A stretch of DNA of 64,000 bases, taken from assembly GCF_002763455.1 (NCBI RefSeq), contig NZ_NIXK01000007.1, positions 186,001 to 250,000 on the forward strand, read 5' to 3'. The position numbers and the translations under genes are program-made. The notes beneath the pieces were generated by a model, which did not search any database, had not been told where the DNA came from, and worked only from the letters and a program-made list of their open reading frames with translations. Shown one piece after another: positions 8,206 through 16,461 of this stretch (position 1 is the first letter of the stretch; each line of letters opens with the position of its first letter). Origin of the DNA: Lentibacillus sediminis. Lineage in GTDB: Bacteria > Bacillota > Bacilli > Bacillales > Amphibacillaceae.

Positions 8206-8777
8206 TATTTTAATTTCACATACTGCTTGGCAATATCTCGAAATAGCTCTATTTCCTGCTGAGAATGGAAATATCTTTTCGGCAAAACAATGACCTTGTT
8301 TCTGGAAACATAGAGGCGAAACATTTTCTTGTGTTCATAGGCTGAAAAAATATCAGACCAATTAATTTCAGTTGTGGAATTAATGGTTTTCTGATGAATT
8401 CTTTCTTCATTAATGGTGAAAGTCACTTCATTTTGCGCCTGCTTATCGCTTTCAAATTCCCTGCGCAGCCTCCGCTTCCTTAAGAGTATGCTGCCAAGCG
8501 TCGCAGGTCCGGCAAAAATAAATGCAATTGCTAAAGCGCCTGCTACGGTGAGGAGGTCAATAATTAGCAAACTCAAGTTTGTATTTTCATATAGATAAAG
8601 TGTAAGTATAAAGAATGAGTGGCTATACGATATTACGAGTAGAATGATCAGAAATACAAGCAACAAGTTGAGAACAGAGCTTAAGATGAAAAACCTCTTT
8701 AAATGATAGTAATTATTCCACTTGAATTCGTTGAATGTCAGTGTGCCGCTTAGGGTGATTTTGTTATGTTCACTGAT
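8205..8777 (-). CDS. YcxB-like membrane protein with probable ATC start
   Basis: Two membrane spans (from YHLKRFFILSSVLNLLLVFL, and LLTVAGALAIAFIFAG) are followed by a cytoplasmic YcxB-type C-terminal domain (EERIHQKTINSTTEINWSDIFSAY...LPKRYF). The first conventional start is TTG 8666, which has no ribosome site and would cut off a family-typical N-terminus (KITLSGTLTFNEFK). That N-terminus is encoded in frame up to three consecutive ATC codons after AGGAGG (8786-8791). The third ATC (8777) has 8-nt spacing and gives 190 residues, close to the ~185 of YcxB. No ATG, GTG or TTG lies between the upstream stop and 8666. Function unknown. Confidence 0.7.
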   Translation of the reverse strand: MSEHNKITLSGTLTFNEFKWNNYYHLKRFFILSSVLNLLLVFLIILLVISYSHSFFILTLYLYENTNLSLLIIDLLTVAGALAIAFIFAGPATLGSILLRKRRLRREFESDKQAQNEVTFTINEERIHQKTINSTTEINWSDIFSAYEHKKMFRLYVSRNKVIVLPKRYFHSQQEIELFRDIAKQYVKLK

Positions 8778-8785
8778 GATGATGG

Positions 8786-8791
8786 CCTCCT
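8786..8791 (-). promoter_or_regulatory. Ribosome-binding site that decides the YcxB-like start
   Basis: AGGAGG on the minus strand lies 5 nt and 8 nt before the second and third of three ATC codons. It is the only good site in the region and implies initiation at a non-standard codon (or a base error in the sequence). Confidence 0.65.
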
Positions 8792-8979
8792 GTTATAGAC
8801 TTCATCGGCAATCATACTATGATTATTGGTGAGTTACAATAGATACTCTACAATCAAAAAAGCAAGCTTACATTTCTTTCCGAGATTTTCTATCAGATTA
8901 TATTTGGGCAAGGCCATAGACAGGAAGGAGACACTTGAACAGATCACCTCCTTCCCCTTCTTTGATTCTAACTAAAAAG

Positions 8980-9159
8980 TTAGTTCTCCATAATAGTTAC
9001 GAATAAAACAGTGACAACAAAAATAACGGCCATTCCTCCTAGTAACTTCACAAACCCTCTTTTCGTCATCTTCTTCTCTTCATCCACATCTTTCCGGATA
9101 AGCAGGTAGAGGCCAGCGTACCCGGCAATAAGCAAAATTATGGAAATGTACGGCTGCAT
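8980..9159 (-). CDS. Small two-span membrane protein (59 aa)
   Basis: A 59-residue protein beginning MQPYISIILLIAGYAG with two hydrophobic segments (about 4-21 and 38-57) joined by a charged loop (RKDVDEEKKMTKR). ATG 9159 follows AAAGGGGA at good spacing. It lies 15 nt behind the four-span membrane gene and is probably the last gene of the Xre-controlled cassette. No family recognised. Confidence 0.65.
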   Translation of the reverse strand: MQPYISIILLIAGYAGLYLLIRKDVDEEKKMTKRGFVKLLGGMAVIFVVTVLFVTIMEN

Positions 9160-9174
9160 CCAAATCCCCTTTCT

Positions 9175-9549
9175 CTAATAGATTCGGGCTAAAACCACCC
9201 AGGAAATAAATACAGTGCTAATCATTAAAGCAGTCAACATGTTTATGGCTGCCATTGCGGACAGATGGACCACATCAAATTGAATTAAACCTGTAAAAAC
9301 CTGTGAGTAAATTAAGAACGCAAAGAAGGAGATAAACATTCCCTTTTGACGAATGAACTTCATCCTTTCGTCTTTTTGATTGGATTGGGGAAATAAGTAA
9401 CTTAAACAGAAAGACATGACGGCCATAGCAAATATTATATAGATCTGCGGCACAGGAGCACTATTGGCCATAATCGCAACAACAGCATATAAGATCCCCA
9501 TCAGCAAAAACAACACGCCCATTACAATAAACGCTAATCGATTGTACAT
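9175..9549 (-). CDS. Four-span membrane protein of an Xre-linked cassette
   Basis: About 124 residues with four hydrophobic helices (FIVMGVLFLLMGILYAVV, IYIIFAMAVMSFCLSYLF, GMFISFFAFLIYSQVFTG, ALMISTVFISWVVLA) and a short charged loop. Start ATG 9549 is preferred because GAGGAG lies 8 nt upstream; ATG 9555 is only 2 nt away and overlaps the regulator's stop. Membrane proteins of this size often follow a tiny Xre regulator in Bacillus genomes. Function unknown. Confidence 0.7.
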   Translation of the reverse strand: MYNRLAFIVMGVLFLLMGILYAVVAIMANSAPVPQIYIIFAMAVMSFCLSYLFPQSNQKDERMKFIRQKGMFISFFAFLIYSQVFTGLIQFDVVHLSAMAAINMLTALMISTVFISWVVLARIY

Positions 9550-9551
9550 AA

Positions 9552-9776
9552 TCATCGCTCCTCGTTTTCTTCTAATAGGAAAATGTCTTCCACATATGCA
9601 TCGAATATTTTTCCAATTTGCAAGGCAAGTGGAAGCGAAGGATTATACCTTCCCTTCTCAATTGAGATAATTGTTTGCCTGGAAACGCCCAGCTCTTTAG
9701 CTAATCGTTCTTGAGAGTAACTTTTACGATCACGAAATTCTTTAAGGTTATTTTTCAGTTGAGACACTTCCCTCAT
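9552..9776 (-). CDS. Small Xre-family transcriptional regulator
   Basis: A 74-residue protein that is almost entirely one helix-turn-helix (LKEFRDRKSYSQERLAKELGVSRQTIISIEKGRYNPSLPLALQ, given here in parts: SQERLAKELGVSRQ is the HTH core). It belongs to the YgzD/YozG-like group of minimal Xre regulators. It leads a three-gene cassette with two membrane proteins and probably represses its own promoter, where a direct repeat overlaps the -35/-10 region. Start within the first few codons is uncertain. Confidence 0.85.
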   Translation of the reverse strand: MREVSQLKNNLKEFRDRKSYSQERLAKELGVSRQTIISIEKGRYNPSLPLALQIGKIFDAYVEDIFLLEENEER

Positions 9777-9787
9777 GAGTTACATTC

Positions 9788-9820
9788 ATTATAAATGTCA
9801 AGCACACTTAACGTCAAGCA
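9788..9820 (-). promoter_or_regulatory. Promoter and direct-repeat operator of the Xre cassette
   Basis: On the minus strand, TTGACG (9812-9817) and a perfect TATAAT (9788-9793) are separated by 18 bp. An 8-bp direct repeat, GTCAAGCA on the plus strand at 9797-9804 and 9813-9820, lies 16 bp apart inside the promoter, placing one copy over the -35 and one in the spacer. This is a likely autoregulatory Xre site. Confidence 0.7.
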
Positions 9821-9844
9821 TGCTTTGCATTTTACATAAAAAAA

Positions 9845-9870
9845 GAAACTGCAGTCGTTATCGCAGTTTC
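9845..9870 (-). terminator. Terminator of the CatE-like gene
   Basis: GAAACTGC (9845-9852) pairs with GCAGTTTC (9863-9870); the minus strand continues into a run of T residues. Confidence 0.85.
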
Positions 9871-9883
9871 TTTCACCTAGAAA

Positions 9884-10726
9884 TTATTGCAGCCGAATCA
9901 AATTCCCCGCTGGGTCTTCCACGAAATAATCCACTCCATCTTTGCTCACTTGATTTCCGGCCTGCTCCAATCTTGCAATGACCTCTTCTCTTTCAGCCAC
10001 ACTAGGAAACTTCAAACTGTACCAATTTAGCCCAGCACTGTTCTTGGCTGGGGCAGGCGCACCTTCTCCATTCCAAATATTCAACCCGAGATGGTGATGG
10101 TAGCTGGCGGTAGACATGAATAGCGCGCCAGGATAGTTAGTGGCGACTTGGAAGTTCAACGTCCGGTAAAATGTCTCCGTCTCGGGCAGGCTGGCAACAT
10201 GCAGGTGGATATGTCCAATCACTGTATCGCTAGGCAGCCCGCTCCACTCCGCGTTGACTTCTTTAATCAGATCATCTGCATCAAGTGGTTCTGTGTTCAT
10301 GAAAACCTGGTCACCCGACCATTTCCACTGCTCGGAGGAACGATCATGATATACCTCAATGCCATTGCCGTCCTCATCGTTCAAGTATAATGCCTCACTC
10401 ACATGATGGTCAGATGCGCCTAACCGGACGCCTTTTTGAACGACATGCCGCAAGAAATTCGCCAAATCTGCGCGTGTCGGGAGCAGAATGGCAAAATGAA
10501 ACAAGCCGGTCTTCCTCTCCTCTTTTGCCTGAATACCTTCAGGCTGTTCTAGCGTTAATAAGGGAGTTTTGCCATCGGCGGTCAGGATTGCCTTTCTGTC
10601 CGTTTGCTCCAAGACACGGAAACCGATAATATTTTGGTAAAACACCACGGATCTCTCCAGGTTTGTTACTTTCAAGCTGAGCTCATTTACGTAGGTTGCT
10701 GGGGGTTGAAAAAATTTCTCTTCCAT
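9884..10726 (-). CDS. catE: CatE-like extradiol dioxygenase (two VOC domains)
   Basis: A 280-residue protein with two vicinal-oxygen-chelate halves (about 12-125 and 168-280), the layout of B. subtilis catechol 2,3-dioxygenase CatE, which opens catechol-type rings with Fe(II). Candidate metal ligands include the HFAILLP and NGIEVYHD positions in the first half and IGHIHLHVA, HHHLGLNIW and NLIRL in the second. It is monocistronic with its own terminator. A glyoxalase-like role is the alternative because VOC paralogues are hard to separate. Confidence 0.8.
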   Translation of the reverse strand: MEEKFFQPPATYVNELSLKVTNLERSVVFYQNIIGFRVLEQTDRKAILTADGKTPLLTLEQPEGIQAKEERKTGLFHFAILLPTRADLANFLRHVVQKGVRLGASDHHVSEALYLNDEDGNGIEVYHDRSSEQWKWSGDQVFMNTEPLDADDLIKEVNAEWSGLPSDTVIGHIHLHVASLPETETFYRTLNFQVATNYPGALFMSTASYHHHLGLNIWNGEGAPAPAKNSAGLNWYSLKFPSVAEREEVIARLEQAGNQVSKDGVDYFVEDPAGNLIRLQ

Positions 10727-10950
10727 TATATAGTCACCTTTCTCGTTTGTTTTATTGTAAAAAGAAACTTGGTTACTTTATGTAAGTATATTGGATGTGG
10801 GTGTGTTTGTCAATGTGGATCATTGGGTGAGCAGTTTTTTTAACTGTGCCTTGTGCGCCCGGCTCCAATTGGACAAGCTCTCAAGCCGTTTCCACTCAAA
10901 AAAGTTCTTCCCTTTCTCCTGGTTTTCTATTATACTTAATCTCGTGCTTC

Positions 10951-10988
10951 ACGTGGTTCGAAACCATCCCACGCAAAAAAACTAAGGG
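10951..10988 (+). promoter_or_regulatory. preQ1-I riboswitch
   Basis: The layout of a class I preQ1 aptamer is visible: CGTGG (10952-10956) pairs with CCACG (10969-10973), then an A-rich linker and the tail ACTAAGG that folds back as a pseudoknot. The ribosome site GGGAGAG begins inside this tail, 13-15 nt before the queT start, so ligand binding should hide it and stop translation. The gene it controls is a queuosine-precursor transporter, which agrees with the ligand. A TATACT -10 box lies at 10931-10936. Confidence 0.9.
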
Positions 10989-11000
10989 AGAGATTTTATT

Positions 11001-11486
11001 ATGAAAACACGTACGCTGGTGGTAAACAGTGTGTTGGCGGCACTGTATGTCGCTGTGTCCGCGGTTATCCAGCCAATTGGATTTTCCAGCATTCAATTCC
11101 GGATTCCGGAGATGTTCAACCATCTCGTGGTATTCAATAAGAAATTCTTTTTCGGGATCATCTTCGGGGTTTTCCTGACGAATTTATTATTCTCGCCGAT
11201 GCGACTATATGATATCGTCTTCGGTGTGGGACATTCAGCCATTTCTTTAGGACTCATCATTTTGCTGGCAAAATACATCAAAAATATCTGGGTGTTGCTT
11301 GTCGCCAATACGATCATCTTTTCATTTAATATGTTTATCATTGCATTCGAATTGAAACTGGCATTAGGATTTCCATTTCTGTTGACTTGGCAGACCACAG
11401 CCATTGGCGAGCTGGTTGTCATGGCAATCGGGATCCCAATTATATTTGCATTGAATAAACAGGTGAAATTTAACCAGATGCTATAA
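11001..11486 (+). CDS. queT: Queuosine-precursor ECF transporter component QueT
   Basis: A 161-residue integral membrane protein with about five or six spans, of the QueT family (S-component of an ECF-type importer for preQ0/preQ1). Family features include the N-terminal VLAALYVAVSAVIQPIGFS and the FRIPEMFNHLVVF segment. Uptake would feed queuosine modification of tRNA. The upstream preQ1 riboswitch supports the assignment. The energising ECF module is not in this window. Confidence 0.93.
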   Translation: MKTRTLVVNSVLAALYVAVSAVIQPIGFSSIQFRIPEMFNHLVVFNKKFFFGIIFGVFLTNLLFSPMRLYDIVFGVGHSAISLGLIILLAKYIKNIWVLLVANTIIFSFNMFIIAFELKLALGFPFLLTWQTTAIGELVVMAIGIPIIFALNKQVKFNQML

Positions 11487-11490
11487 TAGA

Positions 11491-11530
11491 GAAATGTCAC
11501 CATCGCTGTCTCGAGCGATGGTGACATTTC
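11491..11530. terminator. Bidirectional terminator after queT
   Basis: A perfect 17-bp stem (11491-11507 with 11514-11530) and a 6-nt loop sit between queT and the converging SRPBCC gene. Confidence 0.9.
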
Positions 11531-11546
11531 TTATTGATTGAAAAAA

Positions 11547-11984
11547 TCAACCGTATTCTGCCAGGCGCTTGATCTTTTCCTTCGCTTCCGCAGCAAACTC
11601 CACGGATGCCTCATAGTATTTTTCTCCGTCCGGCAAAATGGAAAAATCGCCGATCTCAATCGTCAGTCTGGTGCCAGCTTCTTCCTGCTGGAGTTTGTAC
11701 GTATAGGCAATATCCTCCGGTGCCGGGGTTACGTCCCAAGTTGAAACATAGAGTGAAATTTGTAACTCTCTTCCCTCGTCCGCCTTCGTGACTGTCGTTT
11801 TGCTTACTTCCCCATTCGGCAAGTCCCAGGCAACTTCGCTTCCCACAGTCATATCTTCTTCCGGGTAGTCCTCCGGCAGCTCGTCCCACTGATTAACATA
11901 CTCGGGCTTCACCAGTACTCTCCATACATGGTCCGGCCGCGACTGGATAAATATTTCGTCACGAACTATCAATGATTGACTCAT
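11547..11984 (-). CDS. SRPBCC (START-like) domain protein, copy 1
   Basis: A 145-residue protein of the SRPBCC/polyketide-cyclase-like fold, a hydrophobic ligand pocket (IVRDEIFIQSRPDHVWRVL at the N-terminus, DGEKYYEASVEFAAEAKEKI at the C-terminus). ATG 11984 is chosen because GGAGG lies 11 nt upstream and the earlier ATG 12002 overlaps that site. A clear paralogue lies 4.5 kb away (16462-16893) with the same start arrangement. Ligand unknown. Confidence 0.8.
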   Translation of the reverse strand: MSQSLIVRDEIFIQSRPDHVWRVLVKPEYVNQWDELPEDYPEEDMTVGSEVAWDLPNGEVSKTTVTKADEGRELQISLYVSTWDVTPAPEDIAYTYKLQQEEAGTRLTIEIGDFSILPDGEKYYEASVEFAAEAKEKIKRLAEYG

Positions 11985-12064
11985 TCTATTTTGTTCCTCC
12001 ATTCTATTTGGTTATAATAGAATGATACAACAATTACGGAAACAATGGAAAGGATGCGAGAGGA

Positions 12065-12838
12065 ATGATCGTCAGGGAACGAGCGGATGCGTTCGTCATG
12101 ATAGAGCAGGACGACCATGCCAAGGTGTCGGGAGAACTGATCAAACAATGGAATCATGATAACTTCCTTGGTTCAGAGTGGAGAAAATCGGTGGAATATG
12201 CTGTGGACCAGCATGATATTGGATGGAAGCCGTTTGACCAGCAGCCATTTTGGAATGATGAAGAACAGGCTCCCTACACATTTGCCAACTTCCCCACCCT
12301 GCCGAAAATTGTGCTCTATACATACGGCATCGACGTGGTGGAAAAGGAAGATCCCTATGCGGCACTTTTATGCAGTGAACATTACAAACGGTTTTTGCTG
12401 AACAATACGTCCGAGGAGGCACAGGCTTTTGTCCAACAGGAAGAGGCGCGCCAGCAGCGGCTTATCAGCAGTCTCGATGATTTCAACAAACGTTTGTTTA
12501 ACTTTCATTATGCGATGGTTCAGCTTGGCGATAATCTTTCTTTATATTTATGTCTGAATGAACCTGGCGCGAAAAAAGAGGAAGAGCATCCCTTTTTCCG
12601 TGAAGGCATTCCTATTCCCACGGCAGTCGAAGAATTTAACCAGGAAAAAATCCAGCTTTGGTGGGAAGATGATCGGACGGTTATGGTTGAGGAGTACCCT
12701 CTTGATCGGCCTGTAACTGTCAAACTCCGGCAGAGGGTCGTTTCGAGAGCAGCTATTAGGGATGCGGGACTGATCAGCAGTTATGAAGAGGCTGAGGTAG
12801 AGGATGTGTTAGTGGAGATTCGAGGTGTGCGGGGGTGA
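12065..12838 (+). CDS. DUF3891 family protein
   Basis: A 257-residue soluble protein of the DUF3891 family found in Bacillaceae. Conserved histidine/aspartate words are visible: QDDHAKVSGEL near the start, VDQHDIGW around residue 48, and FNFHYAMVQLGDNLSLYLC in the middle, an arrangement reminiscent of HD-type metal hydrolases. The enzymatic role is unproven. It is transcribed divergently from the SRPBCC gene; a degenerate 21-bp array begins just after its stop codon. Confidence 0.8.
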   Translation: MIVRERADAFVMIEQDDHAKVSGELIKQWNHDNFLGSEWRKSVEYAVDQHDIGWKPFDQQPFWNDEEQAPYTFANFPTLPKIVLYTYGIDVVEKEDPYAALLCSEHYKRFLLNNTSEEAQAFVQQEEARQQRLISSLDDFNKRLFNFHYAMVQLGDNLSLYLCLNEPGAKKEEEHPFFREGIPIPTAVEEFNQEKIQLWWEDDRTVMVEEYPLDRPVTVKLRQRVVSRAAIRDAGLISSYEEAEVEDVLVEIRGVRG

Positions 12839-12845
12839 CTTGAGG

Positions 12846-13031
12846 TTTGGTCGCTCTATTTGGACGTTTACCCGCCCGAGTTGGAGGTGTGCTCGCCCGA
12901 GTTGTGTCGGTGACCGCCCGATTTGGCGGGAGGCTCGCCCGACTTGCGATGGTGGTCGCTCGATTTGAACTGTTACTCGCCCGTTTCCAGTTTCACTCGC
13001 CCGATCCGATGCCAGCTCACTCGATTTTAAG
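12846..13031. repeat. Degenerate array with 21-bp period, consensus core CTCGCCCGATTTG
   Basis: Nine cores lie with their first C of CGCCCGA-type words at 12852, 12873, 12894, 12915, 12936, 12957, 12978, 12998 and 13018: six spacings of exactly 21 bp, then two of 20. The ~8 bases between cores vary freely. Because 21 is divisible by three, heptad-like open frames arise on both strands (for example QLGR or ARF every seven residues), but no ribosome site or family supports a protein. It lies between the DUF3891 and pentapeptide genes. Confidence 0.85.
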
Positions 13032-13072
13032 CACCTCCCCCACCGCAATCCCATACCAAGGAGGAAATCACT

Positions 13073-13720
13073 ATGCCCAAAAAGCCTACCATCCAGCAGC
13101 CAAGGCTTCCTGACTACCTGCCTGAGGTATCATTTCATATAGCGGATGAGCCTTTCTTTAGCAATTGCTTAATCAAGGACTGCCTGATTACTGGGGAGGA
13201 GATTCAGCGTCTACGGCTGGAGCAGGTAAAGTTTCAGAACGTACAATTTGAGGAGGTTTCTTTCCAGGATATCGAGCTGACGGATGTTGTATTTGAACAA
13301 TGCGACCTGTCCAATGCTGATTTCAGCGGCGGGATTATTCACCGTGTGGCATTTCGCCATTCAAAAATGCTGGGCATTGATCTGTCGGAAGCCACGCTGG
13401 GGAATGTTTTGTTTACCAGCTGTCTTGCCAATATGAGTTCCTTTGGGTTCTCCCGGATGAAGCAGGTTCAGTTTTCCTCCACGTCTCTGGAAAACAGTGA
13501 TTTTTACGAATGCAAATTTAAAAATGTACAATTCACAGACTGTGATCTGAATGAAACGAATTTCGCCAACACTCCGCTGGCGGGCGTTGACCTGAGTGAC
13601 AGTCGGTTCGAGCAACTGCAGGCCTCCGCCGACGATCTGGAAGGATGCATTGTTTCTTCTGAGCAAGCTATCGGTTTTGCCAGACTGCTTGGGCTGCGAA
13701 TTAAAGAATGGGAGGAATAA
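13073..13720 (+). CDS. Pentapeptide-repeat protein
   Basis: A 215-residue protein built of A(D/N)LxX-type five-residue repeats forming a right-handed quadrilateral beta-helix: LTDVVFEQCDLSNADFSG, LGIDLSEATLGNVLF, SLENSDFYECKFKNVQFT, DLNETNFANTPLAGVDLS. ATG 13073 follows AAGGAGG. Related proteins include Qnr-type DNA-mimic gyrase protectors and many of unknown role; nothing here decides between them. Confidence 0.88.
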   Translation: MPKKPTIQQPRLPDYLPEVSFHIADEPFFSNCLIKDCLITGEEIQRLRLEQVKFQNVQFEEVSFQDIELTDVVFEQCDLSNADFSGGIIHRVAFRHSKMLGIDLSEATLGNVLFTSCLANMSSFGFSRMKQVQFSSTSLENSDFYECKFKNVQFTDCDLNETNFANTPLAGVDLSDSRFEQLQASADDLEGCIVSSEQAIGFARLLGLRIKEWEE

Positions 13721-13724
13721 ACCA

Positions 13725-14075
13725 TCATTCACCCGCTTGCAGCAAGTACCTTTTTTCCCTGCCCTCATATTCAACAATTAAAATGTCTGTTCTTCCCTTT
13801 GGAGCGAAAATCTCTGCACCAACCGGTAACTGGTTGGCCATCCCCTGTTGAATTTCCCCTGCTTTTTCCCCTTTTGTTAACTTTTCATCCTCTATCCAAT
13901 CCGCTCCTGTTTTATATACACGGCCATTTAACTCAAAGTAGTCTGCATCAGGGTCCAATGTTAGCACTTGGTTTTTATCCAAAAGACCCCCTTCATTTTG
14001 CCCCGGTATACCTGAACACCCAACGAATAATAGGGACATCATAACCAGCAGAAAAACTGAGAAACGCATATTCAC
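13725..14075 (-). CDS. Small lipoprotein
   Basis: A 116-residue putative lipoprotein. The signal peptide ends in the lipobox FVGC (Cys20). The mature part is acidic and carries NGRVYKTGADWIEDEKLTKG and PVGAEIFAPKGRTDILIVEY, a layout seen in short Bacillus lipoproteins of unknown role. Start is GTG 14075 or ATG 14069; AAGGAG suits either. A second lipoprotein gene lies 39 bp upstream on the same strand. Confidence 0.7.
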   Translation of the reverse strand: MNMRFSVFLLVMMSLLFVGCSGIPGQNEGGLLDKNQVLTLDPDADYFELNGRVYKTGADWIEDEKLTKGEKAGEIQQGMANQLPVGAEIFAPKGRTDILIVEYEGREKRYLLQAGE

Positions 14076-14114
14076 CTTGCTCCTTTGTTAAATATCCGTT
14101 CGATTGTCAGTCCC

Positions 14115-14489
14115 TCACTCTACCTCCAAACCAAACGTTTCCACCTGATCACCCCACTCCACCGTCACAGTCACTTCTGTGTCTTCCCTCGTGAACGCGC
14201 AGCCGCCGCACGAGCCGTCACCTCTCCACACCCCGTGTTCATTTAACGTTGCCCCGGTTCCACTGGAGCTGCCGACTGCTTCCCATTTATATTCAAATTG
14301 ATCCACTGAATCTGCATCTCCCCTGTACTGCAGAAGATATTCTTCCTCCTGCCAATCCTCACCGTGATGGGTCACCTTCATTTCCGCAGACCAGTTTTCG
14401 CCTTCCCCTGAAAAATCAATGGTGTTTTGCCCGCAACCAGTCAAAATCACTACGATCAGCAAATAAAAAAGCAAAGATCTCTTACGCAT
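14115..14489 (-). CDS. Small lipoprotein
   Basis: A 124-residue predicted lipoprotein with signal peptide MRKRSLLFYLLIVVILTGC (lipobox LTGC, Cys19). The mature domain is beta-rich and acidic (WSAEMKVTHHGEDWQEEEYLL) and contains a GDGSCGGCAF motif with two close cysteines that could form a disulfide or bind metal. It is probably co-transcribed with the lipoprotein gene that follows it. Family not recognised. Confidence 0.7.
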   Translation of the reverse strand: MRKRSLLFYLLIVVILTGCGQNTIDFSGEGENWSAEMKVTHHGEDWQEEEYLLQYRGDADSVDQFEYKWEAVGSSSGTGATLNEHGVWRGDGSCGGCAFTREDTEVTVTVEWGDQVETFGLEVE

Positions 14490-14754
14490 CCGACTTCACC
14501 CCCTGTCATTTTCTAATATAATTTTTTAATTATTTTTATTTTACCATAAATATGTAGTGCCGGAACTTATTCCCCTGAAATTTTTATGGATTTCCGCTAA
14601 TAAGCGGACGGATTTCACATCACTCACCCCCTCCCACCCCATAATTCCCTGATTATTTTTCCCAACAACGGGAAACGATAGATAATAAGAAGAGTGTGCC
14701 TGTGGGAAGATAACAGCGGCGCATACCAAAACTCATTAGAAAAGAGGGTAATCG

Positions 14755-16362
14755 ATGGCGGAAGATCAATCCAAGAATCAAAGGAAGCAAGGAAAAAGCA
14801 AAGAAAAACTGACGAACAGGCAGGGGCATCCGGTCACGCAAAACCAAAACATACGAACCGTGGGAAACCGCGGACCGGGAACACTGGAGAACTACGATTA
14901 CATTGAGAAAATCAGCCACTTTGACCGCGAGCGCGTGCCGGAGCGTGTGGTACATGGCCGCGGGGCCGGAGCGCATGGCTACTTTGAAGCCTATGGCACG
15001 GCTGGTGATGACCCGATCTCCAAGTATACCAGGGCAAAACTTTTTCAGGAAAAAGGCAAGCGGACACCTCTTTTTGTGCGTTTTTCTACAGTTATTCACG
15101 GGACGCATTCGCCGGAGACACTGCGTGACCCGCGCGGTTTTGCGGTGAAATTTTACACAGAAGACGGCAACTGGGACCTGGTCGGGAACAACCTGAAGAT
15201 TTTCTTTATCCGGGATGCGATGAAGTTTCCGGATATGATCCATGCTTTTAAGCCAGACCCGGTAACGAACATCCAGGACAGCCAGCGCTTTTTTGATTTC
15301 TGTGCGAGCTCTCCGGAATCCTTCCATATGGTAACATTTGTATATTCGCCATGGGGCATCCCGGCGAATTACCGTATGATGCAGGGGTCCGGGGTAAATA
15401 CGTACAAAATGGTCAACCAGGAGGGCGAGGCCGTACTGGTTAAATACCACTGGGAGCCGAAGCAGGGCATTAAGAACCTGACGCAAAAAGAAGCCAATGA
15501 GATCCAGAGCACCAACTTCAACCATGCGACAGAGGATCTCTATGAAGCAATTGAGCAGGGCGATTATCCGGAATGGGAGTTGTTCATCCAAGTCATGAGC
15601 GATGGGGAGCATCCGGAGCTTGACTTTGACCCGCTGGATGATACGAAATTATGGCCGGAGGATCAATTTCCGTGGCTGCCGGTAGGGAAAATGGTACTGG
15701 ATAAAAATCCGGATGACTATTTCTCTGAAGTTGAACAATCCGCCTTTGGTACAGGGGTACTCGTGGACGGGCTGGACTTTTCCGATGATAAAATGCTGCA
15801 GGGGCGGACCTTCTCCTATTCTGATACGCAGCGTTATCGAGTCGGAGCCAATTACCTGCAGCTGCCGATCAACAAGGCGAAAACGAAGGTAAATACCAAT
15901 CACGAAGGCGGCGGGATGCGTTATGAAACCGAGCGCACCTCGGAGAAAAATCCGAGCATCAATTACGAGCCTTCGATTCTCGGTGGCTATGAAGAAGCCG
16001 AGCAGAACGGCAAAGAATATACGCCGCATGTAGAAGGAAAATTGGTACAGGAATCCATTGACCGCAATGACAACACCAAACAGGCCGGCGAAACATTTCG
16101 GCAGTTTGAGGATTGGGAAAAGGATGAGCTGATTTCCAATCTGGTCGGCGATCTGTCCGAATGTGATCAGCGCATCCAGGATAAATGGACGGAACTCGCA
16201 GAATCGGCGGATGAGGAATACGGCCGCCGCCTCCGGGAAGGACTGTCCGAAGCGAAGAAAAGCATGGACAAGAACGAGACCGGACATCCTCTCGGAAATG
16301 AAGATGCTGAAAAAGCACCGGAACAAGCGGTAGAGAAAGGCCACGATGCGGATCCGTACTAG
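14755..16362 (+). CDS. Monofunctional haem catalase (KatX/KatA type)
   Basis: A 535-residue catalase that breaks down hydrogen peroxide. Family hallmarks: [14 protein letters not shown] with the distal histidine, [14 protein letters not shown] with the distal asparagine, and [14 protein letters not shown] with the proximal haem tyrosine. The lysine/glutamine-rich N-terminal ~30 residues and the charged C-terminal extension recall B. subtilis KatX, the spore catalase, but the type is not settled. ATG 14755 follows AGAGGG. No PerR-like box was found upstream. Confidence 0.93.
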   Translation: MAEDQSKNQRKQGKSKEKLTNRQGHPVTQNQNIRTVGNRGPGTLENYDYIEKISHFDRERVPERVVHGRGAGAHGYFEAYGTAGDDPISKYTRAKLFQEKGKRTPLFVRFSTVIHGTHSPETLRDPRGFAVKFYTEDGNWDLVGNNLKIFFIRDAMKFPDMIHAFKPDPVTNIQDSQRFFDFCASSPESFHMVTFVYSPWGIPANYRMMQGSGVNTYKMVNQEGEAVLVKYHWEPKQGIKNLTQKEANEIQSTNFNHATEDLYEAIEQGDYPEWELFIQVMSDGEHPELDFDPLDDTKLWPEDQFPWLPVGKMVLDKNPDDYFSEVEQSAFGTGVLVDGLDFSDDKMLQGRTFSYSDTQRYRVGANYLQLPINKAKTKVNTNHEGGGMRYETERTSEKNPSINYEPSILGGYEEAEQNGKEYTPHVEGKLVQESIDRNDNTKQAGETFRQFEDWEKDELISNLVGDLSECDQRIQDKWTELAESADEEYGRRLREGLSEAKKSMDKNETGHPLGNEDAEKAPEQAVEKGHDADPY

Positions 16363-16390
16363 GAAATAGGAGGTACATCCCTCTTCATCT

Positions 16391-16422
16391 AAAAACCCTC
16401 GTTTTTGCATAACGAGGGTTTT
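16391..16422. terminator. Terminator after the catalase gene
   Basis: AAAACCCTCGTT pairs with AACGAGGGTTTT across a 7-8-nt loop and is flanked by T and A runs; it serves the catalase gene and possibly the converging SRPBCC gene. Confidence 0.9.
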
Positions 16423-16461
16423 TGTTGTGATCAGGTGGCAAAGAAGCCCGTGTTTTGAAGT

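Noticed and set aside
12846-13031. CRISPR array
   Set aside because: Period is 21 bp, cores are degenerate and about 13 bp, spacers are only ~8 bp, and there are no cas genes. The same holds for 28707-28915 and 40372-40640.
12809-13054. 81-codon minus-strand and 88-codon plus-strand frames over the first 21-bp array
   Set aside because: Open only because the repeat period is a multiple of three; no ribosome site or protein family, and both strands are open at once.
14490-14754. PerR or SigB site in front of the catalase gene
   Set aside because: No convincing PerR box or SigB -35/-10 pair could be read.
14653-15612. 319-codon frame antisense to the 5' half of the catalase gene
   Set aside because: Shadow frame of a well-supported gene.
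15649-16410. 253-codon frame antisense to the catalase gene
   Set aside because: Shadow of the catalase coding strand; no start signal and no family.
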